From contig DMEZ01000015.1 of assembly GCA_003450735.1 (NCBI GenBank), positions 62,001 through 126,000 on the forward strand: a stretch of 64,000 nt of DNA, written 5' to 3'. Each line of letters opens with the position of its first letter. Position 1 is the stretch's first letter. The notes beneath the pieces are model-generated. The model made no database searches. It was not told the DNA's origin and saw only the letters and a list, made by a program, of their open reading frames with translations. Of this stretch, positions 7,176 to 15,712 are shown piece by piece. The DNA comes from Elusimicrobiota bacterium. Its GTDB lineage: Bacteria > Elusimicrobiota > Elusimicrobia > UBA1565. Made by a program: the position numbers and the translations under genes.

Positions 7176-9121
7176 TTCTCCTCCCTCGCGAAGCGGTCGA
7201 GCTCGAGCCATTGCTCCCGCGCCTGGGGCGACCCCACGGGGTGCTCCCCGCCGGCGGGCCGGGACGGCTTGGGCAGGGCCTCGAGGGCCTTCTTCGCTTC
7301 GGGGCCGGTCATCAGGCCGGCGGCTTCGAGCAGGCGGAGCTCCCGGGCGCGGCCGCTGAAGGCGCCGTAGGTCTGGAGGACGAGGTCCATGAAATCCTCG
7401 GGCCGGTCGAGCCACTCCTGGTAGGCGGCGGCCGATTCTCGGTCGAGGTGGGGTTCCTTGCCCGCGCTTTTGGCCAGAGCCTTGTAGAACCGGAAGCGGG
7501 CGGTCTCGGAGCGCAGGCGCACATGGGCATCCGGCTTCCAGAAGCGCAGGAGGGCGTCCGCGTCCAGCAGGGCGGCCAAAAGCTGGCCGGCGAGCTGCTC
7601 GGAGGAGAACTTCAGCCGCTTGGAGCCGTCCGGATAGGAGCGGACGAGGCCGAGATCCTCGTCGACCGGGGCCTCGGAGGCGCTCTCGCGGGAGAAAGCG
7701 CTCTGGGAGGGGATGCGCAGGCCGCGCTCCAGGTAGAACTGCGGCGAATCGGGTAGGAAGATCTCCCGCTTGGAGAAGAGCTTGCTCTGGACGAGGAGCA
7801 CCGGGCCGTCGTGGACCGCGACCTGGAGGGACCCCGGGCGCTGCGGATCGGCTCCGGCGGGGAGGCTCACCGAGTGGGAAGCCGCGCCCGCGAGGGTCGA
7901 GTCCAGCACGATGCGCGGGATCATGTCCCGGACCAGCCCGAGCGCCCGGCTGCGCTCAGGCTCGCGGGCGTGCGCGCCCAGCAGCTCGAGCAGGGGCTTC
8001 ACGTCGCGGCCGTAGGGGGCGCTCTCCAGGAAGGTCTTGAAGGCGGCCGGGTCGTAGGGAGCCGGGTCCTTGTAGACCTCCACGGGCTTGGCCGCGGCCT
8101 GCACAACCGGCGCCGGCGTCTGGACCGGCGGCGGAGCGGGCTGGGGCGCCTGCGCTTGGACCGGCGGCGACGGCGGCGCGGCGGGTACGGGTTCGACGGG
8201 GACCGGCGGAATGGAAGGCATGGACGGCTCGGGCGTGGGCGCGGCTGGGGCGGCGGCGGCCTGCTGGGGAGGCTGCGCGGCGGGCGCGGCGGCTGCCGGA
8301 GCCGGCTCCACGGGGGGCGCCGCGACGGGCGCGGGCGGCGCGGGACTTTGCGCGACGCCGAGCGGGGTCAGCGGCGCGAAGGCGGTCATCGGCGAAGGCG
8401 GCGGGGCGGAGGGGACAGGCTCCGGCTTTGGCGCGGGCGCCTCAGCGGGCAAGGCCGCGGCCTCGACCGGCGCGGGAGCGGGCGGGGCCGGGGCTTCGAC
8501 CTGGGCCGCCGACGTGGAGGGGAGGACCGACTGGTCGGGGATGAACACGGCGGGGGGGAGGACGAGGGTCTCTCCGGGCGCCGGCCCGACGGACATCTCC
8601 CGGTTCATCCCCTCGAGCTCCTCGACCGAGAAATACGGCCTCAGCTCCTCGCGCGTTCGGCTGGGGAGGAGGCCCCAGTAAGCCTTGCCGATGCTCCGCA
8701 GGGCCTCGCGGTCGAGCCCGGAGACCTTGCGGTCATGGTTCCGGTTGAAGAGCAGCTCGAGCTGGATCAGGGCCTTCAGCTTGCGCCGGCTGCGGAGGTC
8801 TTCAAGGATGTAGGTGAGCTCCTCCTTGCCGACCGCCTCCGTCCCTTTCTCCGGGTAGATGCGCGCGTCCAGCAGGCGGTAGCCGCTCTGGATGAGCAGG
8901 ATGAAATCCCGGTTGTCGAGCGGGGCGGCGGCCGTGTCGTAGGGGGCGTCCCCAGCGTGGAGCGAGGGGGGAGGCGCGGTCGAGGCGTGGACGGGCTCTT
9001 GGACGGAGGGCGCGGCCTGCACCGTCTTCGGCTGGGTGAACGGGTGGAACCCGAGATGGGTGGAAGGCTCCTCCGCGCAGACGAGGGAGGCGAGCCCGAG
9101 CAGCGCCGCCAGCAGGGCCAT
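7172..9121 (-). CDS. exported protein with long Pro/Ala-rich central linker, unknown function
   Basis: A 649-residue protein. Residues 1-16 are a Sec signal (MALLAALLGLASLVCA). A first folded region (about 60-165) is rich in Leu/Arg helices, followed by about 200 residues dominated by Pro and Ala that probably span or associate with the wall, and a C-terminal domain of about 280 residues with no motif I recognise. The ATG at 9121 is chosen over one 27 nt upstream because TATAAT (9133-9128) ends 6 nt before it and would lie inside the longer version. It is the first gene of the operon 9121-5719, with an ATGA junction to the next gene. A structural envelope role is a guess. Confidence 0.75.
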   Translation of the reverse strand: MALLAALLGLASLVCAEEPSTHLGFHPFTQPKTVQAAPSVQEPVHASTAPPPSLHAGDAPYDTAAAPLDNRDFILLIQSGYRLLDARIYPEKGTEAVGKEELTYILEDLRSRRKLKALIQLELLFNRNHDRKVSGLDREALRSIGKAYWGLLPSRTREELRPYFSVEELEGMNREMSVGPAPGETLVLPPAVFIPDQSVLPSTSAAQVEAPAPPAPAPVEAAALPAEAPAPKPEPVPSAPPPSPMTAFAPLTPLGVAQSPAPPAPVAAPPVEPAPAAAAPAAQPPQQAAAAPAAPTPEPSMPSIPPVPVEPVPAAPPSPPVQAQAPQPAPPPVQTPAPVVQAAAKPVEVYKDPAPYDPAAFKTFLESAPYGRDVKPLLELLGAHAREPERSRALGLVRDMIPRIVLDSTLAGAASHSVSLPAGADPQRPGSLQVAVHDGPVLLVQSKLFSKREIFLPDSPQFYLERGLRIPSQSAFSRESASEAPVDEDLGLVRSYPDGSKRLKFSSEQLAGQLLAALLDADALLRFWKPDAHVRLRSETARFRFYKALAKSAGKEPHLDRESAAAYQEWLDRPEDFMDLVLQTYGAFSGRARELRLLEAAGLMTGPEAKKALEALPKPSRPAGGEHPVGSPQAREQWLELDRFAREEK

Positions 9122-9127
9122 GGGCAG

Positions 9128-9151
9128 ATTATAGCGGAAATGTCGCATAAT
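9128..9151. promoter_or_regulatory. back-to-back -10 elements for the divergent genes at 9121 and 9159
   Basis: On the minus strand TATAAT (9133-9128) sits 6 nt before the ATG at 9121. On the plus strand CATAAT (9146-9151) sits 7 nt before the ATG at 9159. Both spacings predict transcription starting at the start codon, so both mRNAs should be leaderless. No convincing -35 was found for either. Confidence 0.5.
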
Positions 9152-9158
9152 AAACGGC

Positions 9159-10649
9159 ATGGACGGCGTCACGACCCTCACCTGGCCGGACTTCCTCCTG
9201 GTCGGCCTCTGCGTCGCGGCGCTCTTCGTCTTCGGCCTCTGGGGCGGCCGCAAGGAGGAGACGACCTCCGATTTCTTTTTGGGCGGCCGGCGCATCCCCT
9301 GGTGGGCCGCGATGCTCTCCTTCATCGCCACCGAGATCAGCGCGATGACCATCATCGGCGTGCCGGCGACCTCCTTCCGCGAGAACTGGCAGTACCTGCA
9401 GTTCTTCATCGGCTCGGCGGGGGCCCGGATCGTCATCGCCTTCCTCTTCATCCCGGCCTTCTACCGCTTCGACTGCACGACGATCTACGAGTTCCTGCGC
9501 CACCGCTTCGGCCGGCAGACGCAGACGATGGCCTCGCTCTTCTTCTTCGTGACGAGGCTCCTGGCCTCGGGCGTGCGCCTGATGGCCGCCTGCGTGGCGG
9601 TCTCGGTGCTCCTGGATTGGCCGCTCATCCCGGTCATCCTCCTCTTCTCGCTCGTGAGCGCGGCCTACATCGGCTACGGCGGCATCAAGGCGGTGATCTG
9701 GACCAACGTGTTCCAGGCCGGGGTGTTCGTCGTCTCGGGCCTGGCCACCCTCGTCTTCCTGCTGAGCGTCGTGGACGGCGGGTTCTCCGGCGTGCTCGCG
9801 GCCGCCGGCCCCGCCGGCCGGCTGAACCTGGTGAACCTCGGGCCCGCCTGGGGGGAGCCCGAGTTCCTCAAGAAGTTCTTCTCCGACCCCAACATCCTCT
9901 GGATCGCGCTCCTCAACGGCTTCTTCGGCTCGATGGCGGCCTTCGGCACCGACCAGGAGCTGATGCAGAGGCTGCTCACCGTCGAGACCCGGCGCGAGAG
10001 CCAGAAGACGATGCTGCTCACCATCCTGGGCTCCTTCCTCGTGCTCGTGCTCTACATGGCCATCGGCACCGGCCTCTTCGCCTACTACCAGCAGAACCCC
10101 GCGCTGGCGCCGCAGGCGGAGCTCGACAAGGTCTACCCGTTCTTCGCGGCGCACGCGATGCCGGCCCTCCTGCGCGGCGGCCTGCTCGCGGCCGTCATCA
10201 TGGCCTCCATCGACTCGCCGCTGGCCTCCTTGAGCTCCTCCTTCGTCACCGACCTCTACCGGCCTCTCATCCGCTTGAACGCCGACGAGAAGCACTACCT
10301 GTTCGTCTCGCGGGTCTGCGTGGCCTTCTTCGGCGTCCTGCTGGCCTTCATCGCCTACGGCTTCAGCTTCTTCGACAAGATGCTCTGGCTGGCCTTCAAG
10401 ATCGGCGGGGTGACCTACGGCTCCCTGCTCGGGGTGTTCCTGCTGGGGCTTTTGAGCGAGCGGCGCTCGAACCGGGCGAACGTCTGGGCGATGGCCGCGA
10501 TGGGCTTCGTCAACCTGGCTTTGCTCGCCCTGAGCGAGCTGAAGGTCATCCATCTGGGCTGGAGCTGGCTGATCCTCACCGGCACCTTCGGGACGATCGC
10601 GCTGGCCTGGATCCTCGGGCCGGTCTTGGACCGCGAGCCGGCGAAGTAA
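9159..10649 (+). CDS. sodium:solute symporter family (SSS) transporter
   Basis: A 496-residue polytopic membrane protein with about 13 hydrophobic segments, the usual SSS/SLC5 size. The N-terminus reads DFFLGGRRIPWWAAMLSFIATEISA, matching the family's FFLGGR...W...S..AT..SA sodium-site region of helix 1. YEFLRHRFG and GGIKAVIWTNVFQ are further SSS signatures, as is MASIDSPLASLSSSFVTDLY in the last third, which contributes Na+ ligands. Members import sugars, carboxylates, proline or sialic acid with Na+; the substrate cannot be read from sequence. The gene stands alone, divergent from the exported-protein operon, and its predicted promoter would give a leaderless mRNA. Confidence 0.92.
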   Translation: MDGVTTLTWPDFLLVGLCVAALFVFGLWGGRKEETTSDFFLGGRRIPWWAAMLSFIATEISAMTIIGVPATSFRENWQYLQFFIGSAGARIVIAFLFIPAFYRFDCTTIYEFLRHRFGRQTQTMASLFFFVTRLLASGVRLMAACVAVSVLLDWPLIPVILLFSLVSAAYIGYGGIKAVIWTNVFQAGVFVVSGLATLVFLLSVVDGGFSGVLAAAGPAGRLNLVNLGPAWGEPEFLKKFFSDPNILWIALLNGFFGSMAAFGTDQELMQRLLTVETRRESQKTMLLTILGSFLVLVLYMAIGTGLFAYYQQNPALAPQAELDKVYPFFAAHAMPALLRGGLLAAVIMASIDSPLASLSSSFVTDLYRPLIRLNADEKHYLFVSRVCVAFFGVLLAFIAYGFSFFDKMLWLAFKIGGVTYGSLLGVFLLGLLSERRSNRANVWAMAAMGFVNLALLALSELKVIHLGWSWLILTGTFGTIALAWILGPVLDREPAK

Positions 10650-10652
10650 GGG

Positions 10653-10681
10653 TTGACGAGGTGTAACACTTCTGTTACACT
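10653..10681 (+). promoter_or_regulatory. toxin-antitoxin promoter with an embedded perfect palindrome operator
   Basis: TTGACG (10653-10658), 17 nt, TACACT (10676-10681), then 6 nt to the antitoxin ATG. GTGTAACA (10661-10668) and TGTTACAC (10673-10680) form a perfect 8-bp inverted repeat around CTTC, covering the spacer and most of the -10. The antitoxin or toxin-antitoxin complex would block polymerase by binding here, the usual autoregulation of such pairs. Confidence 0.8.
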
Positions 10682-10687
10682 ATTTTT

Positions 10688-10915
10688 ATGCCCACCCCGC
10701 ACCCGCGAGTCAACGTCGTCTTCGAGGAGCCGCTCTACGCCGCCGTGCAGAGGCTGGCCGCCCAGGACGGCGTCTCCATGTCCATGAAGGTGCGCGACCT
10801 CGTGCGCTGCGCCTTGGAAGACTACGAGGACTCTCTCTTGTTGGGTATCGCCGAAGCCCGCTCCAGGACGTTCAAGCGCTCGAAGGCCGTCCCTCACGAT
10901 AAGGCCTGGAAGTGA
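10688..10915 (+). CDS. RHH/RelB-type antitoxin
   Basis: A 75-residue small acidic/basic protein with an N-terminal ribbon-like stretch (RVNVVFEEPLYAAVQRLA) followed by helices (GVSMSMKVRDLVRCALEDYED) typical of ribbon-helix-helix antitoxins, and a basic, flexible C-terminus likely to wrap the toxin. It lies directly upstream of a RelE/ParE-like toxin, with the toxin's GTG inside its last codons (GTGA). The promoter immediately upstream carries a perfect palindrome suited to an RHH dimer pair. The ATG is 6 nt after the -10, so the mRNA is predicted leaderless. The class is assigned from position and pattern; the family name is less certain. Confidence 0.85.
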   Translation: MPTPHPRVNVVFEEPLYAAVQRLAAQDGVSMSMKVRDLVRCALEDYEDSLLLGIAEARSRTFKRSKAVPHDKAWK

Positions 10916-11199
10916 GCTTCCGTCTCCTCTACCACCCCGAGGTCGTCTCGGCGGACATCGCGCGGCTCGATAAGAGAGTCAAAGGGCGGTTGAGCAGGGC
11001 CCTGGCCCAGCGGCTCGAGACCCAGCCGGAATCCTTCGGCCGTCCCCTCCGGGGGAGCCTGGCCGGCTACTGGAAGCTGAGGGTGGGGGACTACCGCGTC
11101 GTGTTCCGCGTCGTCCGAAGCGAAGTCTGGGTCTACGCCATCATCCATCGCAAGGACGTCTACGAGGACGTCCTCAAGCGGCTGGAGTGGCGGGCGTAG
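10912..11199 (+). CDS. RelE/ParE-superfamily toxin
   Basis: A 95-residue protein with the RelE/ParE layout: N-terminal strand (FRLLYHPEVVSADIARL), a helical hairpin (KRVKGRLSRALAQRLE), then GRPLRGSLAGYWKLRVGDYRVVFRV and a final strand with VYAIIHRKDVYED. The K-L-R-x-G-x-Y-R-V-x-F/Y core is the most diagnostic block. RelE toxins cleave mRNA on the ribosome and ParE toxins poison gyrase; the basic YRVVFRV...HRKDVYE pattern is closer to RelE/YafQ-like members, but the activity is not certain. It starts at GTG 10912, overlapping the antitoxin stop by 4 bp, so the pair is co-translated. Confidence 0.9.
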   Translation: MSFRLLYHPEVVSADIARLDKRVKGRLSRALAQRLETQPESFGRPLRGSLAGYWKLRVGDYRVVFRVVRSEVWVYAIIHRKDVYEDVLKRLEWRA

Positions 11200-11272
11200 T
11201 CTTCTAGTCCAAAGACCCAGAACGCAGGGCCTATATGGAGCGGGCCCAAAATACGCATTCAGGGGCCTTTGC

Positions 11273-11306
11273 GGCCCATGCCCCTCTAAGGAATGGGAGC
11301 TACAAT
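11273..11306 (+). promoter_or_regulatory. amylase promoter: GGCCCA, N22, TACAAT
   Basis: TACAAT (11301-11306) lies 10 nt before the preferred ATG at 11317 and 4 nt before an in-frame GTG at 11311. GGCCCA (11273-11278) is exactly 22 nt upstream, matching the genes at 2717 and 27134 (21 nt at 19013). No TTGACA-like -35 is present at normal spacing. The region 11200-11272 holds nothing else I can name. Confidence 0.5.
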
Positions 11307-11316
11307 CCTAGTGACG

Positions 11317-14049
11317 ATGAGCTCGCTCCCTTGGCTTAGAAAGACGGTCTCGACGAGCATGGCGCTCTCCCTGCTCGCGGGCTCCGTCTCCGCGCAGACG
11401 GTCGCCGGCGCCGCCGCCGCGGCCAACTCCGCAGGTGCCGTCCCCATCGTGCCCGTGCAGACCGCGCTCCCCTCCGTCTTCTCGCTGACGCCTTCGCTGA
11501 CGCCGATGGTCCAGACCCTTCCAACCGTCCAAGCTCTGCCCACGCTCGCCCTGCCCAAGATTCAAGCGCTGGCGGCTCCAGTCGCGGCAAAAAGCGTCCC
11601 GGCCCTCGCCGTGCAGAAAGCCGCGGCCGCCGTACAGGCCCCCGAGGCGAAGCCGGCGCCGGCGCAGGAGAGCGCCCTCTCGGCTCTCACCGAAGTCGAC
11701 CGCACCTTGAACGACGGCAAGCAGGAGCCCGCGCAGACCCTGCGCAAGGCCTTCGACAGCGGGAGCCCGAAGATCCGGGCGGAGGAGGCTCTGCCGCAGG
11801 CCGAGTTCGGCGTCCAGCGGCCCACGCAGAGCCGCCTGAAGCCGGCCGCCGCAATCAAGAAGGACGTGAAGCCCCTTTCTGCAGAGCAGTACCGCGAGCT
11901 CAAGGAGCTCAAGGCCCTCCTCGGCGACGGGACGGTCGGCAAGAACGGCCAGATCCAGCCTTACGGCTTCCTGGGCGGCGCCGCGAAGGCCCGCGCGGCC
12001 GGGCTCGAGGGCTTCCTCTACACCAAGCTCGAGCTCGAGCGCGCCCGCGGCGAGAACGCGCTCGCCGGCGAGCTGGAGTACTTCTTCGGCTACCTCGACG
12101 CCTTGACCGCTCCCGCCGCCTCGGCTCAAGCCCTGCGCGGGGAGCTTTCGAAGCTCAAGGCCGCCCCGATGCCGGCCCAGGATAAGAACCGCGCCTTGAA
12201 CGAACTGCTCGTCCGGCAGGTGGGCGCCCTGCGCTCCCGCCTCGAGAACGTCGACCAGGCGGCCTGGGGCCGCTCGGCCAACATCTACATGATCCTCGCC
12301 CGGGCGTACAACCGGATGAAGCCCGGCAAGGGCTTCTTCGACTCGATCGACGCCTCCGAGTTCGAGCGCATCCGCCAGGAGACGCACGCGAACACCCTCT
12401 GGCTCTTGGACGTCTTCGACATCGGCGTGCCGCGCCGCTGGGGCACCGGCGGCGGCTCGCCCTACGCCATCGCGGGCTACCACGTCAAGAAGGAGCTCGG
12501 CGGCGACGCGGCCTTCCAGGAGTTCATCCGCCGCGCCCACGAGGCCGGCTTCCGGGTGATGACGGACTTCATCCCGAACCACCAGTCCCTCGACAGCGAC
12601 CTTATAAAGGATAGGCCCGAGGCCACCATCCACATCGTCCCGCCCCAGAACCTGAGCGATGAGGAGATCCTACGGGGCATCCCGCGCGAGTCCGGCGGCC
12701 AGCGCCTGCCCGTGTTCTACCTGGTCGAGACCGACAACTACCCGGAGAACGGGAAGCGCGTGCACAAGAAGATCCTGGTCCACCACCCGCGCACCGACTA
12801 CGGCGACGTGATGTGGATCGACATGGCCCAGATCGACCACAGCCGGCCCGAGGCCCTGGAGTGGCAGGTGGCCCAGGCCCGCAAGCTCGCCGAGAAGTTC
12901 GGCGTGGACGGCGTGCGCCGGGACATGGCCTACTACCTGACCAACGCGAGCTTCTTCGGCCGCTGGATCGGCCTCCTGGAGGGCGAGGCCGCCCAGGCCG
13001 CCCCGTGGGCGCGCGAGCAGATCCTCCGCTACATCGAGGGCTTGAAGGCCCGCCAGGCGGCCGCCAAGGGCTCGGAGTTCTGGACGAAGTTCTCTGAAGG
13101 GGTGAAGACCCCTGACCCGTCCTTCTTCGCCATGGACGAGGTGTACTCCCACTCCACCGACATGAGCCGCGCGGGCTCGGACGGGCTCTATAACAAGAAC
13201 GACCACGACACCTCCCTGGGCCAGAACGGTCTCTACGACGCGATGATGAGCCGCAGCGCGGCCTGGATCCGCGCGGCCCTGCGCAACGTGGCCTTCCGGG
13301 CCTGGCAGCGGGGCGGGGCGAGCCTGCTGAATTTCATCGGCACCCACGACGGGGGAGAGGGGAATCCCTGGGACAAGTTCGGCCGGGTGGCGCGCTCCGC
13401 CATCGCGACGGCGCTGATCTTCCGGCCGACCATCCTCTACAACGGCGTGGAGCAGGGCGTGGGGCAGGGGCGCAACCTGAACGCCGACCTCTCCAAGTCG
13501 GTGGACCGCGAGAAGGCCATCCCCTTCGACATCCCGGTCTCCCTGAATTGGAACGAGGTCGACCGGGACAACAAGGAGTTCCTGCAGCGCGCCCTGGCCG
13601 CGGCCGAGAAGCACGCCGACCTTCTGCGCAAGGGCGCAGTCGACGTGCTCGAGCCGGCCGAGGAGACGGCCCTCACGGCCTACTCGATCGGCCGCGTGGA
13701 CGAGGCGGGCCGCCAGACGGCGCTCATCGTGGCCGCGAACTTCTCCGAGGGCAAGGCCTGGGGCCGCTTCAAGCTGGGCAAGCCGGTGCTCAAGGCCTTC
13801 GGCGCCTTCGAGCCGCGCAAGGGGAAGACCTACGTCCTGCGCGACCTGGCCGACCTGGGGCCGCACGGCCAGCCGAAGACCTACACCAAGACGGGCCAGG
13901 GGCTGCTCGAGGACGGGCTTCTGCTCGGCCTGGACGGGGGCAAGGCCCACATCTTCGAGGTGGAGGAGATCGACTCGGTGAAGAAGGCCGTTCTCCAGAA
14001 GCCGGCCTGGAGCGGCTGGCTCGAGCGCCTCGCCGCCCCGTTCCGCTGA
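11317..14049 (+). CDS. exported GH13 alpha-amylase-family glycoside hydrolase
   Basis: A protein of about 910 residues. A Sec signal (RKTVSTSMALSLLAGSVSAQT) is followed by about 200 residues of Ala/Pro/Val/Gln-rich linker, then a helical region and a GH13 (alpha/beta)8 barrel. Catalytic residues are visible: nucleophile D536 in GVRRDMAYY, acid/base E608 in FFAMDEVYS and transition-state D678 in GTHDGGE. DVFDIGVPRRWGTGGGSPYAI and VMTDFIPNHQS are the region I-II equivalents. It should hydrolyse or rearrange alpha-1,4 glucans outside the cell, feeding the ABC importer encoded just downstream. The ATG at 11317 is favoured over 11293, because the -10 lies between them. The exact specificity (amylase, branching or trehalose-forming) is open. 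Confidence 0.88.
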   Translation: MSSLPWLRKTVSTSMALSLLAGSVSAQTVAGAAAAANSAGAVPIVPVQTALPSVFSLTPSLTPMVQTLPTVQALPTLALPKIQALAAPVAAKSVPALAVQKAAAAVQAPEAKPAPAQESALSALTEVDRTLNDGKQEPAQTLRKAFDSGSPKIRAEEALPQAEFGVQRPTQSRLKPAAAIKKDVKPLSAEQYRELKELKALLGDGTVGKNGQIQPYGFLGGAAKARAAGLEGFLYTKLELERARGENALAGELEYFFGYLDALTAPAASAQALRGELSKLKAAPMPAQDKNRALNELLVRQVGALRSRLENVDQAAWGRSANIYMILARAYNRMKPGKGFFDSIDASEFERIRQETHANTLWLLDVFDIGVPRRWGTGGGSPYAIAGYHVKKELGGDAAFQEFIRRAHEAGFRVMTDFIPNHQSLDSDLIKDRPEATIHIVPPQNLSDEEILRGIPRESGGQRLPVFYLVETDNYPENGKRVHKKILVHHPRTDYGDVMWIDMAQIDHSRPEALEWQVAQARKLAEKFGVDGVRRDMAYYLTNASFFGRWIGLLEGEAAQAAPWAREQILRYIEGLKARQAAAKGSEFWTKFSEGVKTPDPSFFAMDEVYSHSTDMSRAGSDGLYNKNDHDTSLGQNGLYDAMMSRSAAWIRAALRNVAFRAWQRGGASLLNFIGTHDGGEGNPWDKFGRVARSAIATALIFRPTILYNGVEQGVGQGRNLNADLSKSVDREKAIPFDIPVSLNWNEVDRDNKEFLQRALAAAEKHADLLRKGAVDVLEPAEETALTAYSIGRVDEAGRQTALIVAANFSEGKAWGRFKLGKPVLKAFGAFEPRKGKTYVLRDLADLGPHGQPKTYTKTGQGLLEDGLLLGLDGGKAHIFEVEEIDSVKKAVLQKPAWSGWLERLAAPFR

Positions 14050-14068
14050 AACCGACCCTCCGATAGTC

Positions 14069-14095
14069 TATAATCCTCACTAGACCGCATGGAGG
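14069..14095 (+). promoter_or_regulatory. TATAAT -10 and GGAGG ribosome binding site for the 14103 operon
   Basis: TATAAT (14069-14074) is followed by GGAGG (14091-14095), 7 nt before the ATG at 14103. Unlike many neighbours, this transcript would have a real leader with a Shine-Dalgarno site. No clear -35 is visible. Confidence 0.6.
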
Positions 14096-14102
14096 GTCAC
14101 AG

Positions 14103-14486
14103 ATGAGGATGCTGCTCGCTTCGGCCTTGGTCGTCCTGCTCTCCGGGAATGCTTTCGCCGCCTACCTTCTGCAGTACACCATCACGCCCCAGGACTCCAA
14201 GATGGTGACCGGCTCGGGCGTCGTCAAGGAGAAGAAGGCCCTCAAGGTCACGGTCGGGGACAAGGTCTTCGAGATCACGCCCTCCAAGCAGAAGAAAGAC
14301 GCGGTCAAGCTCTCCGTGAAGGTAGTCGGCAAGGACGAGAAGGGCAAGAAGAAGACCTTCGCCAAGCCGATCGTCATCACCAAGCTGGGGACGAAGGCGA
14401 CCTTGAGCATCGAGAACGCCTTCTCCATCGAGATCACGCCCACCATCGAAGAGAAGGAAAAGAAGGCCCCGAAGAGCCCGAAATAA
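14103..14486 (+). CDS. small exported beta-rich protein, unknown
   Basis: A 127-residue protein with a Sec signal (MRMLLASALVVLLSGNAFA) and a lysine-rich mature part of alternating strands (KKALKVTVGDKVFEITP, AVKLSVKVVGKDEKGKKK) ending in an Asp/Glu/Lys tail. The composition suggests a small soluble beta-sandwich in the periplasm or on the surface; I know no family for it. Its stop TAA overlaps the ATG of the sugar-binding lipoprotein (TAATG), and it has its own promoter and Shine-Dalgarno, so it leads the ABC importer operon. A role in glucan binding or as an accessory to the importer is plausible only from position. Confidence 0.75.
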   Translation: MRMLLASALVVLLSGNAFAAYLLQYTITPQDSKMVTGSGVVKEKKALKVTVGDKVFEITPSKQKKDAVKLSVKVVGKDEKGKKKTFAKPIVITKLGTKATLSIENAFSIEITPTIEEKEKKAPKSPK

Positions 14487-15712
14487 TGCGTCGACGGCTC
14501 GCTCTCTCGCTGGTTGCCGCCCTGACCTTCGGGTCGGGCTGCGCCAAGACCGACGAGAAGACCGAGGCCCGCACCATCGTCCTCTGGGAGCAGGAGGACG
14601 CGATCGTCGCGCCCTTCATCGACTCCCTCTTCGAGGGCTTCAAGAAGCTGCCGGGCAACGAGGACCTGACGTTCGTCCGCACGCACTTCAACACCGAGGA
14701 CCAGCGCCAGCAGTTCCAGACCGCCTCCATCGCGGGCAACGCGCCCGACCTCCTGCTGAGCCCCTCCGACCCGGCCGGCATCTACTCCATCTCGGGCTTC
14801 ATCCTGCCGGTGGACGGCCTCTTCGACATGAGCCGCTTCAACAAGCCGGTCGTCGAGGCCATCTCCCTGGACGGCAAGACCTGGGGCGTGCCGCTCTCGA
14901 ACGGCAACCACCTGATGATGTTCTTCAACAGGAAGTTCGCCCCCAAGGCCCCGGAGACCTCGGATGAGCTCGCCCATTGGTGCGACGCCAACGCCCGCCG
15001 GCACGGGCTCTCGAGCTGCTGGGCCTTCTTCATGGGCGAGCCTTTCTGGCTGGCGCCCTGGCTGGGCGCCTTCGGCGGCTGGCCCATCGAGGGCCGCACG
15101 CCGACCCTGGACACCCAGCCGATGCGGGACACCTTGAAGTTCATCCTCGACCTCAAGTTCAAGAAGAAGCACATCCCCATGGAGTGCGACTACAACTGCA
15201 TGGACGCGCTCTTCAAGGAGCGGAAGGTCGCCTTCATCGTGAACGGGGATTGGGCCATCTCCACCTACCAGAAGGAGCTGGGCAAGGACTTCGGCGTCGC
15301 GAAGATCCCGAAGCTCTCGGCCACCGGCCGCTGGCCCACGCCCATGGTGAGCGGCAAGTACTTCCTGCTCAGCTCCAAGCTGCAAGGCGAGAAGCTCGCG
15401 CTGGTCCAGCGCTTCATCGAGTACGCGGTGAGCGAGGAGGTTCAGATCTCCCAGGTGAAGGCCTTGAGCCGCCTGCCCGCCCTCTCCAAGGCGGCGAGGT
15501 CCAAGGTCATCTTAGACGACCCCGTCCTCAAGGTTTCCATGGAGCAGATCCTCGTCGGCAAGCCCATGCCCATGGCCACCGAGATGCGCGCCGTGTGGGA
15601 CGCGGTGCGGCCCATCTTCTCCCGGGTGCTGGCCGAGCAGGTCTCGCCCGACGAGGCCCCGGCCAAGATGCAGAAAGAGGCGGCCGCCAAGATCGCGGAG
15701 ATGAACGAGTGA
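14486..15712 (+). CDS. ABC transporter sugar-binding lipoprotein (MalE-type)
   Basis: A 408-residue family 1 extracellular solute-binding protein. The N-terminus has a lipoprotein signal with lipobox LTFGSGC, so the mature protein would be anchored by Cys20. TIVLWEQEDA...FIDSLFEGFKKL is the typical first strand and helix; APDLLLSPSD, GVPLSNGNHLMMFFNRK and VAFIVNGDWAIS are characteristic blocks of maltose/multiple-sugar binders. It lies upstream of two permeases and an ATPase and downstream of an exported amylase, so malto-oligosaccharides are the expected ligand (inferred). The stop overlaps the GTG of the first permease. Confidence 0.92.
   Translation: MRRRLALSLVAALTFGSGCAKTDEKTEARTIVLWEQEDAIVAPFIDSLFEGFKKLPGNEDLTFVRTHFNTEDQRQQFQTASIAGNAPDLLLSPSDPAGIYSISGFILPVDGLFDMSRFNKPVVEAISLDGKTWGVPLSNGNHLMMFFNRKFAPKAPETSDELAHWCDANARRHGLSSCWAFFMGEPFWLAPWLGAFGGWPIEGRTPTLDTQPMRDTLKFILDLKFKKKHIPMECDYNCMDALFKERKVAFIVNGDWAISTYQKELGKDFGVAKIPKLSATGRWPTPMVSGKYFLLSSKLQGEKLALVQRFIEYAVSEEVQISQVKALSRLPALSKAARSKVILDDPVLKVSMEQILVGKPMPMATEMRAVWDAVRPIFSRVLAEQVSPDEAPAKMQKEAAAKIAEMNE

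Noticed and set aside
7811..10666. A plus-strand frame opposite the Pro-rich exported protein and running out of frame through the symporter gene.
   Set aside because: It shifts across two real genes and is dominated by Arg/Gly from the complement of Pro/Ala codons.
11293..11316. Upstream ATG for the amylase.
   Set aside because: The predicted -10 (11301) lies inside this extension, so the mRNA would start after it.
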